This document shows positions 36,580 through 44,724 of a stretch of 64,000 nt of DNA, one piece after another. Under the pieces are notes generated by a model. That model searched no databases. It saw only the letters and a program-made list of their open reading frames with translations, and was not told the origin of the DNA. Each line of letters starts with the position of its first letter. The first letter of the stretch is position 1. Made by a program: the position numbers and the translations under genes. The DNA lies in the NCBI RefSeq assembly GCF_003044185.1, contig NZ_PYYB01000003.1, forward strand, positions 186,001-250,000, in the 5' to 3' direction. Origin of the DNA: Paraconexibacter algicola. GTDB lineage: Bacteria > Actinomycetota > Thermoleophilia > Solirubrobacterales > Solirubrobacteraceae.

Positions 36580-38049
36580 CTACGCGGCCTCGACCGCCGG
36601 GCCGGCGACGGGTGCGGGGCCGGCGGCGCGCGGGAGCACGAACGCGGCGACGAGCAGCCCGATCCCGAACAGCACGGCGCCCGCGGTGAACGCGACGGTG
36701 TAGCCGTGGATCTCGGCGGCGCGCGCGAGGTCGGGCGCGGGCGCGCGGCCCTGCGCGTAGTCCTTGGCGGCGTTGGCGAAGATCGTCGAGAGGACGGCGG
36801 TGCCGACCGCGCCGCCGACCTGCTGGCAGGTGTTGACCATCGCGGACGCGACCCCGGCCTCGTAGCGGGCGACCCCGAGCGTGGCGGTCGCGAACGACGG
36901 CGCGAAGATGCACGGCATGCCGACCCCGAGCAGCATCAGGCCGGGCAGGACGTCGGCGGCGTAGGTGGAGTCGGGGTCGAGCTGCGCGAAGAACAGCAGC
37001 ATCGCGAGCGCGCCGAGCGTCATGCCGGTCATGACCAGCGGCCGGACGCCGACGCGCGGCAGGATCTTCGTCTGGATGGTCGGGGCCATCACGAAGATCA
37101 GGGCGGTCATCGGCAGGAACGCGACGCCGGTCTTCAGCGGCGAGTAGCCGAGGTCGTTCTGGAGGAAGAACGTGAGGAACAGGAAGACGCCGAAGACGCT
37201 GGAGCCGGCGATGATGATCGCCGAGTAGGCGCCGCCGCGGGCGCGGTCCCAGACGATGTGCAGCGGCAGCAGCGGCTGGGCGACGCGGCGCTGGCTGAGC
37301 ACGAACGCGGTGAGCAGCACGACTGCGGCGGCGAGCGAGACGATCGTGATCGTGGCGGTCCACGAGTCGGTCTCGGCCTTGCTGAACCCGAAGACGAGCG
37401 CGAACAGGCCGGTGCAGGCGAGCGCGACGCCGACGACGTCGATCCGCGGGCGCTGCGGGTTGGCCTCGTTGACGATCAGCCGGGCGGCGAGCACGGCGGC
37501 GGGCAGCGCGATGACGAGGTTGACGTACAGGCACCAGCGCCACGAGAGCGCGTCGGTGAGCGCGCCGCCGAGCAGCAGGCCGACCGACGCCCCGGCGGTC
37601 GCGACCGCGGCGAAGATGCCGAACGCCTTGGGCCGCTCGGGCGAGTCGGCGAACGTGACGGTGAGGATCGAGAGCGCCGACGGGGCGAGCAGCGCGCCGA
37701 ACACGCCCTGCAGGGCGCGGGCGGCGACGAGCACCCCGAAGGACGGGGCGAGGCCGCCGAGGACGGAGGCGACGCTGAAGCCGACGAGGCCGCCGACGAA
37801 CGTCCACTTGCGCCCGAAGATGTCGCCGATCTTGCCGCCGACGAGCAGCAGCGAGCCGAACGCCAGCGCGTAGGCGGTGACGATCCACTGCCGGTTGCCG
37901 GTGGAGAACCCGAGGTCCTCTTGGGCGCTGGGGAGCGCGATGTTCACGATCGTCGAGTCGAGGACGACCATGAGCTGCGCGACCCCGATCAGGCCGAGGA
38001 TCGCCCAGCGTCGTGCGTGCTGCTGGTCGTGTGCGGGTGCGTCTGACAC
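36580..38049 (-). CDS. MFS transporter, DHA2 (EmrB/QacA) type drug exporter
   Basis: The 489-residue protein has 14 predicted transmembrane helices. The first helix motif LMVVLDSTIVNIALPSAQED is motif D1 of the 14-TMS family, and motif A is GGKIGDIFGRK. The N-terminal His/Gln-rich stretch is cytosolic. These proton-driven exporters expel lipophilic drugs, dyes or metabolites. GTG is the start, with TATGCT (38056-38061) 6 nt upstream, so a leaderless mRNA is likely. No regulator is adjacent. Substrate unknown. Confidence 0.92.
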   Translation of the reverse strand: MSDAPAHDQQHARRWAILGLIGVAQLMVVLDSTIVNIALPSAQEDLGFSTGNRQWIVTAYALAFGSLLLVGGKIGDIFGRKWTFVGGLVGFSVASVLGGLAPSFGVLVAARALQGVFGALLAPSALSILTVTFADSPERPKAFGIFAAVATAGASVGLLLGGALTDALSWRWCLYVNLVIALPAAVLAARLIVNEANPQRPRIDVVGVALACTGLFALVFGFSKAETDSWTATITIVSLAAAVVLLTAFVLSQRRVAQPLLPLHIVWDRARGGAYSAIIIAGSSVFGVFLFLTFFLQNDLGYSPLKTGVAFLPMTALIFVMAPTIQTKILPRVGVRPLVMTGMTLGALAMLLFFAQLDPDSTYAADVLPGLMLLGVGMPCIFAPSFATATLGVARYEAGVASAMVNTCQQVGGAVGTAVLSTIFANAAKDYAQGRAPAPDLARAAEIHGYTVAFTAGAVLFGIGLLVAAFVLPRAAGPAPVAGPAVEAA

Positions 38050-38100
38050 CCCGCGAGCATACGCGGGCGCATGTCCGGGCCCTGCGCGGACGGTCGCGGA

Positions 38101-39216
38101 TCAGGCCTCGGGGTCGCGCAGGATCCAGTGCGGCATGAGCGGGTCGACGAACCGCACGGCGCTCCCCTCCCCCGTCCGCTCGAGGATCGCGGCGTCGACG
38201 AGCACGTCGCGCGCCCCCGCCTGCGACCCCTTCCCCAGGCCGGTGCGCTGCAGCGCCGCGGTGGTGAGCAGGCGGTCGTGCCCGTGGGCGACGGCGCCGA
38301 GGATGCGCCGCTGGTGGCCGGTGAGCGACCGCCAGGTCTGCTCGAGCCCGTCGGCGGCCTCGGCGACGGCGGCGGCGAGCGCGGCGGTCACGGGGTCCGG
38401 GGCGTCGGGCGGCTGCTCGAAGAGCATGTGGGCGAGCAGCATCGCGCGCTGCGGGTGCCCGGCGCTGAGCTGCACGAGCGCGTCGACCCACTCGACGAGG
38501 TCGGGCCGGCCGGCCTGCTCGAGCGTGCCGGCGACGAGGTCGCCGAGCTCGGTGGCGGGGAGCGGGCCGAGGGTCATGGAGCGGGCCTGGTCGAACAGCG
38601 GGCGGCGGCGGTCGCCGAACAGCGCGGCCATCATCGACGGCTGCGATCCGGCGAAGACGTAGGAGGCGACCTGGAGGTGGTGCTGCAGGTGGCTGCGCAG
38701 GACGCCGTCGAGGTCGTCGCCGACGGTGAGGAGGTCCTGGAACTCGTCGAAGATGACGAGCGACCGCTGGCCGGTGCGGGCGTGCACGAGCGCGGGCAGC
38801 TCGAGCACCTCGTGCAGCGCGGCGAGCGCGTCCCCCGTCCCGCCGCGCGCGGCGACCGTGACGGACGCGGACCCGATGCCCGGCAGCCCGGCCTGCACCT
38901 GGGCGCTGAGGCGGGAGCGCAGGTGCCGCCAGACGCCGGCGCTGAGCCGGTGCTCGTAGGCGCGCGCGACGCGGATCGCGACGTCCTGCAGGCTGGTGAC
39001 GCGCGACAGGTCGATGTACGCAGGCACGAGGTCGTGCGCGCTCCACGCCACGTCGGCGAGGTTCTGCAGCAGCGTCGTCTTCCCGTAGCGGCGCGGGGCC
39101 GCGAGCCGGACGGACTGCCCGCCCTGCACGAGCGCGATGAGCCGCTCGAGCTGCTCGGCGCGACCGACCGCGCGGTCGGCGGGCAGCGGACGGTCGAAGA
39201 CGAACGGGTTGACCAC
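38101..39216 (-). CDS. AAA/STAND-type ATPase with winged-helix C-terminus
   Basis: The 371-residue protein resembles the archaeal-type ATPases of the MNS clade: the N-terminus NPFVFDRPLPADRAVGR is the typical 'F-x-R' entry, Walker A is APRRYGKTTLLQNLA, Walker B is SLVIFDEFQDLL, and sensor-like YVFAGSQPSMM follows. The C-terminal part (GHQRRILGAVAHGHDRLLTT) is a winged helix that may bind DNA. Functions of the group are mostly unknown (signal sensing, replication or toxin-like roles). Its promoter TAGACT lies inside the inverted repeat GGGTAC/GTACCC, suggesting tight regulation or autoregulation. Confidence 0.85.
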   Translation of the reverse strand: MVNPFVFDRPLPADRAVGRAEQLERLIALVQGGQSVRLAAPRRYGKTTLLQNLADVAWSAHDLVPAYIDLSRVTSLQDVAIRVARAYEHRLSAGVWRHLRSRLSAQVQAGLPGIGSASVTVAARGGTGDALAALHEVLELPALVHARTGQRSLVIFDEFQDLLTVGDDLDGVLRSHLQHHLQVASYVFAGSQPSMMAALFGDRRRPLFDQARSMTLGPLPATELGDLVAGTLEQAGRPDLVEWVDALVQLSAGHPQRAMLLAHMLFEQPPDAPDPVTAALAAAVAEAADGLEQTWRSLTGHQRRILGAVAHGHDRLLTTAALQRTGLGKGSQAGARDVLVDAAILERTGEGSAVRFVDPLMPHWILRDPEA

Positions 39217-39247
39217 GGGTACAGTCTAACCGTACCCAGAGGTACGG
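39217..39247 (-). promoter_or_regulatory. Promoter and GTAC inverted repeats before the AAA ATPase
   Basis: GGGTAC (39217-39222) and GTACCC (39232-39237) flank the -10 TAGACT, which lies 6 nt before the GTG. A second dyad, CCGTACC (39230-39236) and GGTACGG (39241-39247), shares the middle arm. Two dyads with a shared half-site suggest cooperative binding of a dimeric regulator. Confidence 0.5.
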
Positions 39248-39269
39248 CCGATCCGAACCTCCTTCGCGT

Positions 39270-39980
39270 TCAGCGCTGCGTGACGCGGACGGTCAGCGTC
39301 TTCTTGATCTTGACGTCGCCGAGGTCCTGCACGAGGTAGGTACGGCTCGCGGTGAACGACCGGGCGGTGATCGCCCCTCCGCGGGTGAACGCGAACGGCA
39401 CCGTGCCGGCGACGATCTGCGCGCAGCGCGTGCGGTCCTTCGGCAGGAACTTCACGCCGACCTGGTTGCCGACGTACTGGGCGATCGAGAGGAGGAACGG
39501 GCCGGGGACCGGGACGCCGGTGAGGCCGCTGACGGTCTTCCAGATCTGGCTGGAGCGGCACTGGATCGCCCGGACGCGCAGCGATCCCCCGCGGATCTCC
39601 AGCGGCGAGATGCCGTAGCCGGTGGCGCCGAAGGGCACGGAGTCCCCGGAGAAGTTCGCGTAGGCCGGGGACAGGGAGGCCGGGTCCAGGACGCGCCAGC
39701 GGCCGCCGGAGCGGCAGGTCGCGACGCGCAGCGCGAGCGTGCCCATCGACAACCGCGAGATCTTGTGGTTGCTCGTGCGCGGCATCCCGCCGCTGCTGTA
39801 GCTCTCGGAGAAGCGGTCCTCGGTGAGCTGGCCGACGAGCGTGCGGGACTGCCCCTCGACGACCTTCGAGCACCCGGCGGCCTGCGCCGTCGCGGGAGCC
39901 TGCGCCCCGGCGAGCATCGCCGCGCCGGTGACGGCGAGGACGGCGGGACGGAGAGCGCGACGGGTGTCGGAGATCGGCAT
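39270..39980 (-). CDS. Secreted protein of unknown function
   Basis: The 236-residue preprotein has a signal peptide (basic start, AVLAVTGAAMLAGAQAPATA then AQA). The mature part contains four Cys (AGCSKV, VATCRSG, IQCRSS and RTRCAQIVAG), a spacing that allows two disulfides, and ends with a strand pair KIKKTLTVRVTQR. No family is recognised. Two TGAGAG boxes exactly 11 bp apart lie upstream (40023-40037 on the plus strand as CTCA), shared with the neighbouring SGNH hydrolase and two other secreted-protein genes. Confidence 0.75.
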   Translation of the reverse strand: MPISDTRRALRPAVLAVTGAAMLAGAQAPATAQAAGCSKVVEGQSRTLVGQLTEDRFSESYSSGGMPRTSNHKISRLSMGTLALRVATCRSGGRWRVLDPASLSPAYANFSGDSVPFGATGYGISPLEIRGGSLRVRAIQCRSSQIWKTVSGLTGVPVPGPFLLSIAQYVGNQVGVKFLPKDRTRCAQIVAGTVPFAFTRGGAITARSFTASRTYLVQDLGDVKIKKTLTVRVTQR

Positions 39981-40022
39981 GACCCGACCCTCGCGCGCGG
40001 CGAGGGCCGGGTCGAGGGGCCT

Positions 40023-40037
40023 CTCAGAGATCTCTCA
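40023..40037 (-). promoter_or_regulatory. Two TGAG boxes 11 bp apart upstream of a secreted-protein gene
   Basis: Read on the plus strand, CTCA begins at 40023 and at 40034. Between them is AGAGATCTCT, a 10-bp palindrome. Same box type and spacing occur at 8946, 41519 and 57664. Confidence 0.4.
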
Positions 40038-40048
40038 CATCCCGGGGC

Positions 40049-41476
40049 TCAGCCGAAGTACTGCGGGGCGACCTGGCGCAGCCGGGCGGCGATGGCCTGG
40101 TGACCGAGATCGTTCGGGTGGAACGACGCGTCCTTGTCCAAGGAGTCGACGTGCACGCCGTTCAGCCAGTCGACCGAGCCCTTGTTGCAGGCGGGGTGGT
40201 CCTGAAAGGTCCGCGTGAGGTCGACGTAGCGGAAGCCGCGTCGCTGCCCGATCGCTCGCCTGATGGTCCGGTTCATCGTGAGGACCGCGCGCAGGAGGAC
40301 CGGGCCGTCCTCACGGGAGAGCGCACCGCAGCCCTCGATGCGGGTCGGGTGGACGACGCGCGGGTACCCGAGGACGTAGACCTTGGCGTTTGGCGCCTTG
40401 CGACGGACCGCCGTGTACAGCGTGGCCAGGTCGCGACGGACTCGCGTGACGGCGGAGCGCTGGGTCTCCTGGTTGACGGCTGCGTAGCAGGGGGTGCCGC
40501 CGGGAAACAGGCACGACTTCGCGATCCGCTCGAAGTTGAAGTCGTTGCCGCCGGCGGTGAGCGTCACCACGCGGGTCCCGCTGTCGAGCGCGTCGAGCTG
40601 CTTGGCCAGGACGTCCTTGGAGGTCGCTCCGGCGCAGGCCTGGAAGTAGAAGTCGCTGGTGACGATGCCCTGCTTCAGCCCGCCGCGCAGCTGCCCGAAG
40701 AACGCGCCAGGTGACTGCTTGCAGCCGCTGGTCTGGGCGGCGTCGGTCCCGAGGCCGGAGGAGTAGGAGTCCCCGATCGCCGCGTAGGTGCGGATCGGCT
40801 GCGGCTGGGTCACGCAGCGCTTCAGGCCGGCCGGGACGCCGTCCTGCCAGCGGTTGACGGCGTCGGCCGGGACGAAGCCGCGGCCGCGCCCGCGCGGGTT
40901 GGCGTAGAACCACAGGCCGCCCGTGTGGGTCACCGCGCAGCCCAGCGCGGTCCACGACTTGGCCGGCAGCGTCGTCGCGACCGGCGCGCCGCCGGGACGG
41001 TCGAGCAGCTGGACGTCACGCGTGACGCGGTACTCCTTGCGCGGCCCCCAGGGCTGCTTGAACCAGACGTGCCCGGCGCCGGGGTCGGCACAGGACGGCA
41101 CGCCCTGCAGTCGCCCGTCGGTGTAGGTCTTGATCGCGTTGTCGATCACCCAGCCGACGCCGGGGATGTGGGTCCAGAGCCGGCTTCCGGACTGCGTGTT
41201 CGCGTAGAGCTGGCAGTCGATGGTGAACCAGCTGTCCTTCTGCGGGTAGGAGTACGGGTCGGAGCGCGCGTTGAGCTCCGTGTACGCGGTCGTGTTGCGA
41301 ACGATCCGGTATGTCAGGTTCGGTCCCCAGGGCTTGAGGACCGTCACGTGCGTGGGGTCCGGTCCAGGAGCGGGGGTGCTCGGCCCCTCGCCTGGAGCGG
41401 GCTTGGCGGCCGCCAGGCCCGGCAGGCCGAGCGCGAGGATGGTCAGGAGGAGGATGGGCGCAAGAAGTCGTCGCAT
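40049..41476 (-). CDS. Secreted SGNH-family hydrolase with N-terminal SH3-like repeats
   Basis: The preferred start ATG 41476 gives 475 residues with signal peptide RRLLAPILLLTILALGLPG. Two related beta domains (about 40-130 and 135-222), each beginning with V-x-x-x-PWGP and ending with a Cys, look like tandem SH3-like cell-wall binding modules. The SGNH catalytic domain follows: block I IGDSYSSG with Ser237, a Gly in GLGTDAAQ, block III TLTAGGNDFNF and block V SFHPNDLGHQ with the catalytic Asp and His. Six or more Cys suggest disulfides. This is an exported lipase/esterase-like enzyme. The first module is clearly related to the N-terminus of the secreted protein at 56717-57622. Confidence 0.85.
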   Translation of the reverse strand: MRRLLAPILLLTILALGLPGLAAAKPAPGEGPSTPAPGPDPTHVTVLKPWGPNLTYRIVRNTTAYTELNARSDPYSYPQKDSWFTIDCQLYANTQSGSRLWTHIPGVGWVIDNAIKTYTDGRLQGVPSCADPGAGHVWFKQPWGPRKEYRVTRDVQLLDRPGGAPVATTLPAKSWTALGCAVTHTGGLWFYANPRGRGRGFVPADAVNRWQDGVPAGLKRCVTQPQPIRTYAAIGDSYSSGLGTDAAQTSGCKQSPGAFFGQLRGGLKQGIVTSDFYFQACAGATSKDVLAKQLDALDSGTRVVTLTAGGNDFNFERIAKSCLFPGGTPCYAAVNQETQRSAVTRVRRDLATLYTAVRRKAPNAKVYVLGYPRVVHPTRIEGCGALSREDGPVLLRAVLTMNRTIRRAIGQRRGFRYVDLTRTFQDHPACNKGSVDWLNGVHVDSLDKDASFHPNDLGHQAIAARLRQVAPQYFG

Positions 41477-41518
41477 GTGCGACATCCTGTAATTCAGCGC
41501 GACGCGTGTCGCGCCGTT

Positions 41519-41554
41519 CTCAGGAGTTCTCACCGGGGCCTCATGGTGCTCTCA
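41519..41554 (-). promoter_or_regulatory. Four TGAG boxes at 10-11 bp spacing upstream of the SGNH hydrolase
   Basis: On the plus strand CTCA begins at 41519, 41529, 41540 and 41551, i.e. 10, 11 and 11 bp apart, on one face of the helix. The last box continues as CTCACGAACG, a string repeated at 57675-57684 before another secreted-protein gene. Confidence 0.45.
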
Positions 41555-41630
41555 CGAACGCTGGACAGTGCGTCGCATGTGGGGCACCGCGGGGTCGACC
41601 GGGTGGCGGTCGGGGCCGGGTCGGCGAGCG

Positions 41631-42542
41631 TCATGCCGCGCGCGCAGGAGCGCGGAAGACCTGCGCGCGGTGCCAGTCGGCGTGGTCGGGACGGATCGGC
41701 GGGTTGCCGGGTTGCGGTCGCCCGAGTGGCCGTCCGGCGAGCGCGTGGAGACCGTCGGCGACACCGGTCGATCCTGAGATGTGCTGGGAGACGAGCAGCC
41801 GGTACTCGTCGTCGATCGACAGGGCGCCGCGGTCGAGGGCGAGGTGGTGCAGCGCGCACAGGCAGAGGCCGTTGTCGAGCTCGTCCGGTCCGCCGTGCGT
41901 GTGCCACAGCACGTGCGCAGCCTCGAGTCCGAACGCGTCGGAGCCCAGGTAGGCGTTCCAGCCGCAGGCCGCGCACCGGTGCTCGTATGCGACGAGCACT
42001 CGGTGACGAAACGCCCGATCGCGTTTGCGCTTGCGCACCTCCGCGACGGTCGCGGCGGCCGCGAGATCGAGCCCGACGGCGCTCGCGATCGGGTCGTGCA
42101 GCGATGGCTCGAAGTGCCGATCGAGGACGGCGTGCGCCGCGAGACGCACGAGCTCCGGGTCGTCGCGGAGTGCGCGGTCGAACTCCTCCACGAACCCGCC
42201 CCACCCGGCGGCCCGCAGGGCGGTGACCCCGGGACGCCTGCTGCTCGGCCCCGTGTCGAACTCCTCGACCGCAGGCACGTCCCAGAGCCCGTCGGTCCGG
42301 AGGTGCCAGAACGGGTACCGCGGCTCGGTGGGACGCGGCGGGCCGAAGCCGTCGAGCAACTCCTGCAGCGGGCCCTCGGCCTCCGCGAACGCCACGAGCC
42401 GCGGCTCCCCCGCCTGCACCCGCGCCAGCGCGTACAGCAACAACAGGGGCTTGTGCGGCGCCCGCATCCCGTCGCGCTCCGCGACCCGGAGCGCCTGCAG
42501 GCGATCCAGCAACTCCCCGCGTACCTGATCCTCGGGCATCAC
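41631..42542 (-). CDS. HNH endonuclease of the phosphorothioate-DNA-dependent (ScoMcrA-like) type
   Basis: The 303-residue protein has an N-terminal sulfur-binding-domain-like region (about 25-165) with RAPHKPLLLLYALARVQAGE and PFWHLRTDGLWDVP, followed by a C-terminal HNH nuclease with CAACGWNAYLGSDAFGLEAA, HVLWHTHGGPDELDNGLCLC and ALHHLALDRG. This domain order is that of type IV restriction enzymes that cleave foreign DNA bearing phosphorothioate modification. GTG at 42542 and ATG at 42539 are both possible starts; TAGCGT lies 5 or 8 nt upstream. No dnd/ssp modification genes are present nearby, as expected for a type IV enzyme. It lies just outside the tRNA-Pro island. Confidence 0.85.
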   Translation of the reverse strand: MMPEDQVRGELLDRLQALRVAERDGMRAPHKPLLLLYALARVQAGEPRLVAFAEAEGPLQELLDGFGPPRPTEPRYPFWHLRTDGLWDVPAVEEFDTGPSSRRPGVTALRAAGWGGFVEEFDRALRDDPELVRLAAHAVLDRHFEPSLHDPIASAVGLDLAAAATVAEVRKRKRDRAFRHRVLVAYEHRCAACGWNAYLGSDAFGLEAAHVLWHTHGGPDELDNGLCLCALHHLALDRGALSIDDEYRLLVSQHISGSTGVADGLHALAGRPLGRPQPGNPPIRPDHADWHRAQVFRAPARAA

Positions 42543-42701
42543 GGGTGACGCTAACCGAGGCGGTGCGCTGCAGCGAGCAGTCGCAAGGCCGGCATCCGCC
42601 GAAGTCCCAGGATCCGACCGCCCTCGCAGTTGTTCCGACGAAAGACGAGCGCTTGCGCCCGGCTGTCCCCCTCAGCAGGTCCGAAACCCCGGTACCTCCG
42701 A

Positions 42702-42757
42702 GGCTTTCGGCAAGTCGGGGCGACAGAATTTGAACCTGCGACCGTCCGGCCCCCAGC
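42702..42757 (-). repeat. Left attachment-site relic: tRNA-Pro 3'-half fragment
   Basis: This 56-bp stretch matches 51784-51839 at 52 positions, including an exact 17-bp run ATTTGAACCTGCGACCG (42728-42744 and 51810-51826). It covers the tRNA 3' half from the anticodon loop outward plus the start of the terminator. It lacks the 5' half, so it is not a functional tRNA. Confidence 0.85.
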
Positions 42758-43231
42758 GCCCTCTGGAGTGTTCCGCTGAGTGAGAAACCCAGCGTTCATG
42801 GGCTCTGACGTTACCTGAGTTCGTCTGAGTTCGGGGTCCATTCGCTCACTTTGGACCCCGAATTGGACCCCGTGGGGTACGCGTGTGCGCCCCAGCTATT
42901 GCGACGAGATGCCTGTCGGAGCCCATACGCCCGCGCACGACCGGCCGACGGGAGCCAAAACGACCGACCCGTTCCTCAGAACCTGGGCTCACCGTCCGAG
43001 AGCGGGGGCGTATTCAATGGGAGAGCACGCCGGCGGGACGCGGGCATGCACGGCCGGTGTCGAGTCTGAGGCGGCCGGGCTCGGAGCACTTCAGTGGCCG
43101 GTGGATGCCGCGAGCCTCTTCCCAGACCGGATGGTCACGCAACGAAACCGGAGACCTGGTCTCAAGCTCTCTGAGCATGACGCTGCCCCGCCTCTCACCG
43201 CCGTGGTTGCGTGACCCCCAACCCTGGGCCT
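42758..43231. other. Left end of the island, no convincing gene
   Basis: This stretch holds the tandem GACCCC motif (42862-42878, see repeat), a short direct repeat CTGAGTTCG around 42815-42835, and otherwise low-quality reading frames without start signals. I see no supportable protein-coding gene. It probably represents the attachment arm and decayed sequence between the island boundary and the first cargo promoter. Confidence 0.5.
42862..42878 (+). repeat. Terminal direct repeat, left copy (ATTGGACCCCGTGGGGT)
   Basis: This 17-bp string is identical at 51724-51740, 57 bp inside the tRNA at the right end. The left copy lies 104 bp inside the attachment relic. Upstream similarity extends a further 8 bp with one mismatch (ACCCCG). 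The core GACCCC-GT-GGGGTC has inverted arms. Candidate arm-type binding site for integrase or excisionase. Confidence 0.6.
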
Positions 43232-43237
43232 TAGGCT
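43232..43237 (+). promoter_or_regulatory. -10 element TAGGCT of the left cargo operon
   Basis: TAGGCT lies exactly 6 nt before the ATG at 43244, as at other leaderless genes in the window. A weak -35 like TTGCGT is about 19 nt upstream (43207-43212). Confidence 0.55.
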
Positions 43238-43243
43238 GCTCAG

Positions 43244-43381
43244 ATGGGCCCCTCGCTCGCCGATCCTTCCGGGCGACAATCGTTGCCGCACCCGCGCCGT
43301 GCCTTGACCGATGCATCAGCGATTCCGCGCCACCTTCGGTTCGCGTCGCGCGGTCACAACGACATCTTGGAGTTCGTGTGA
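43244..43381 (+). CDS. Small leaderless ORF (45 aa) overlapping the HEPN-like gene
   Basis: The ATG at 43244 follows TAGGCT by 6 nt. The frame ends in TGA at 43379-43381, which overlaps the GTG start of the next gene by 4 bp (GTGA), the same coupling seen at five confirmed gene pairs here. The peptide is basic and ends RFASRGHNDILEFV. No family is recognised. It may be a small partner or antitoxin of the next protein, or simply a leader peptide that delivers ribosomes to the downstream start, which itself has a GGAG 5 nt upstream. Confidence 0.5.
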   Translation: MGPSLADPSGRQSLPHPRRALTDASAIPRHLRFASRGHNDILEFV

Positions 43382-44523
43382 AGCCGGGCGCGGTCGGACT
43401 CGATCTGAAGGACGTTTCGGAGGCAGCGCTCAAGACGCGCTACTGCGCTCAGATGATGGCCGCCGGTTGCGTGCTCGCCTCGACGGCACCCGACGACTTC
43501 CGGCGCCGCGTCCTGGCGCGTCCGGTCCTTGTGTACTGCCACGAGTTCATCCGATGGGCGCGCCGGGCGAAAAACGAGCTGCGATCTGCGACCGGGGACC
43601 GCGAGACCGTAGGCCGTATCGCGCGGGCCCTCAACGACCTCGAGCAACGCGATTGGGGGGACTACGAGGAGATCCGCCACCGAATCGCCGCACACCGCCA
43701 AACGATCGCGCCCGATTCTGTAGACGCATTGACCGCGCGCGCCTCGATGTGGTCGGACCTTAGCGACGACGCCCTGCGAATCCTTGCTGAGGACGCGAGG
43801 GACATCTGGAACGACATCGCCGCCGTCAGCGGGGTACCGCGTCTTGAAAGCTTCCCGCCGATCGATCCTGCGCTGCAGACGGCAATCGATAGCCATGGAT
43901 ACGAACCGGTGCCGTCCGGGGTCGTCGTGGGCAGCGGTTCGTTCGACTCCACGAGACCTGACGCCGTGCTCGCCACTCAGGGCGGCGACCTCGGTGAGCA
44001 AAACCGGCAGCTGGTTGACGCGGTCCGCAACGTGCGCACACTCAGTCAGCTCTGGGCCGCCGTCAACGGCTACGAGCCATTCTGGCGCGTGGTCTTGGGC
44101 GCGACGGTCACCGAGACCTGCACGCTTCTAGACCTACTCTTCGAGGCACCGGTCACCGGCCTCGGGCATCAGCAACCAGCTCTGTTGGCCTTGCTCGAAC
44201 GCGACCTGCCGTGCTCGCTAGCTATCAAGGTGCTCAGCGATGCTCGCGACAGCCTAGAAGTGTCGGCCCTGGCACACGTTCGCGACCTGCGCAACCGCGC
44301 TGGCGCCCATGTAGACGACAAGGCAGCGCTGCGCGAGATCTCCTCGCTCTTGGCAGGCTTCGAGCCAGACAAACTCAATACGGTCCTCGATGCGTGTTTC
44401 GCCGCGATCACGTCGGCCGCCAACGTGGAGCTTGCGCTCAGGCCCATCCTTCTCCACGACGCCGTCATGCCAGGCCTTTCGCAAGTAGACCGGCCCGAAA
44501 CGCCTCCGTACGGGTCCGCTTAA
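43378..44523 (+). CDS. Island protein with two HEPN-like R-x5-H motifs (381 aa)
   Basis: The GTG start at 43378 is preceded by TTGGAG. The protein is predicted helical throughout, without signal peptide or membrane segment. Two segments share R-x-R-x-x-A-H: EIRHRIAAHRQ (R100-H106) and DLRNRAGAHVD (R305-H311), each followed by similar acidic helices, as if the protein were an internal duplication of about 200 residues. R-x4-6-H is the catalytic motif of HEPN ribonucleases, common in toxins and phage-defence effectors; matching it is suggestive only. It is followed after 201 bp by the nuclease-ATPase gene. No known family name can be given with confidence. Confidence 0.75.
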   Translation: MKPGAVGLDLKDVSEAALKTRYCAQMMAAGCVLASTAPDDFRRRVLARPVLVYCHEFIRWARRAKNELRSATGDRETVGRIARALNDLEQRDWGDYEEIRHRIAAHRQTIAPDSVDALTARASMWSDLSDDALRILAEDARDIWNDIAAVSGVPRLESFPPIDPALQTAIDSHGYEPVPSGVVVGSGSFDSTRPDAVLATQGGDLGEQNRQLVDAVRNVRTLSQLWAAVNGYEPFWRVVLGATVTETCTLLDLLFEAPVTGLGHQQPALLALLERDLPCSLAIKVLSDARDSLEVSALAHVRDLRNRAGAHVDDKAALREISSLLAGFEPDKLNTVLDACFAAITSAANVELALRPILLHDAVMPGLSQVDRPETPPYGSA

Positions 44524-44724
44524 GCGCCTCCTCGCAGATGCGGGGACAGGCCCCAGGACGCGCGGTCGACCGAGTCGAGTCAGGGGAACGAGCATCTCCG
44601 TGGCTCTGGGTCCGCGCACTCGCTCGGAGAGCCCGGCGACTGACAAACCTCCAGTCCTGGCATGAAAGGCCTCACGAGGCTCTCCACGGGCTTTCCCGTC
44701 CGTCTTCGTGGCTAACGTGGTGCG

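Noticed and set aside
42702-42757. A second tRNA-Pro gene
   Set aside because: Only the 3' half is present; acceptor 5' strand, D arm and half the anticodon arm are missing. It is an attachment-site relic.
42851-43214. Short overlapping frames at the island's left end as genes
   Set aside because: No promoter, Shine-Dalgarno or protein-like composition, and the frames run across the GACCCC repeat.
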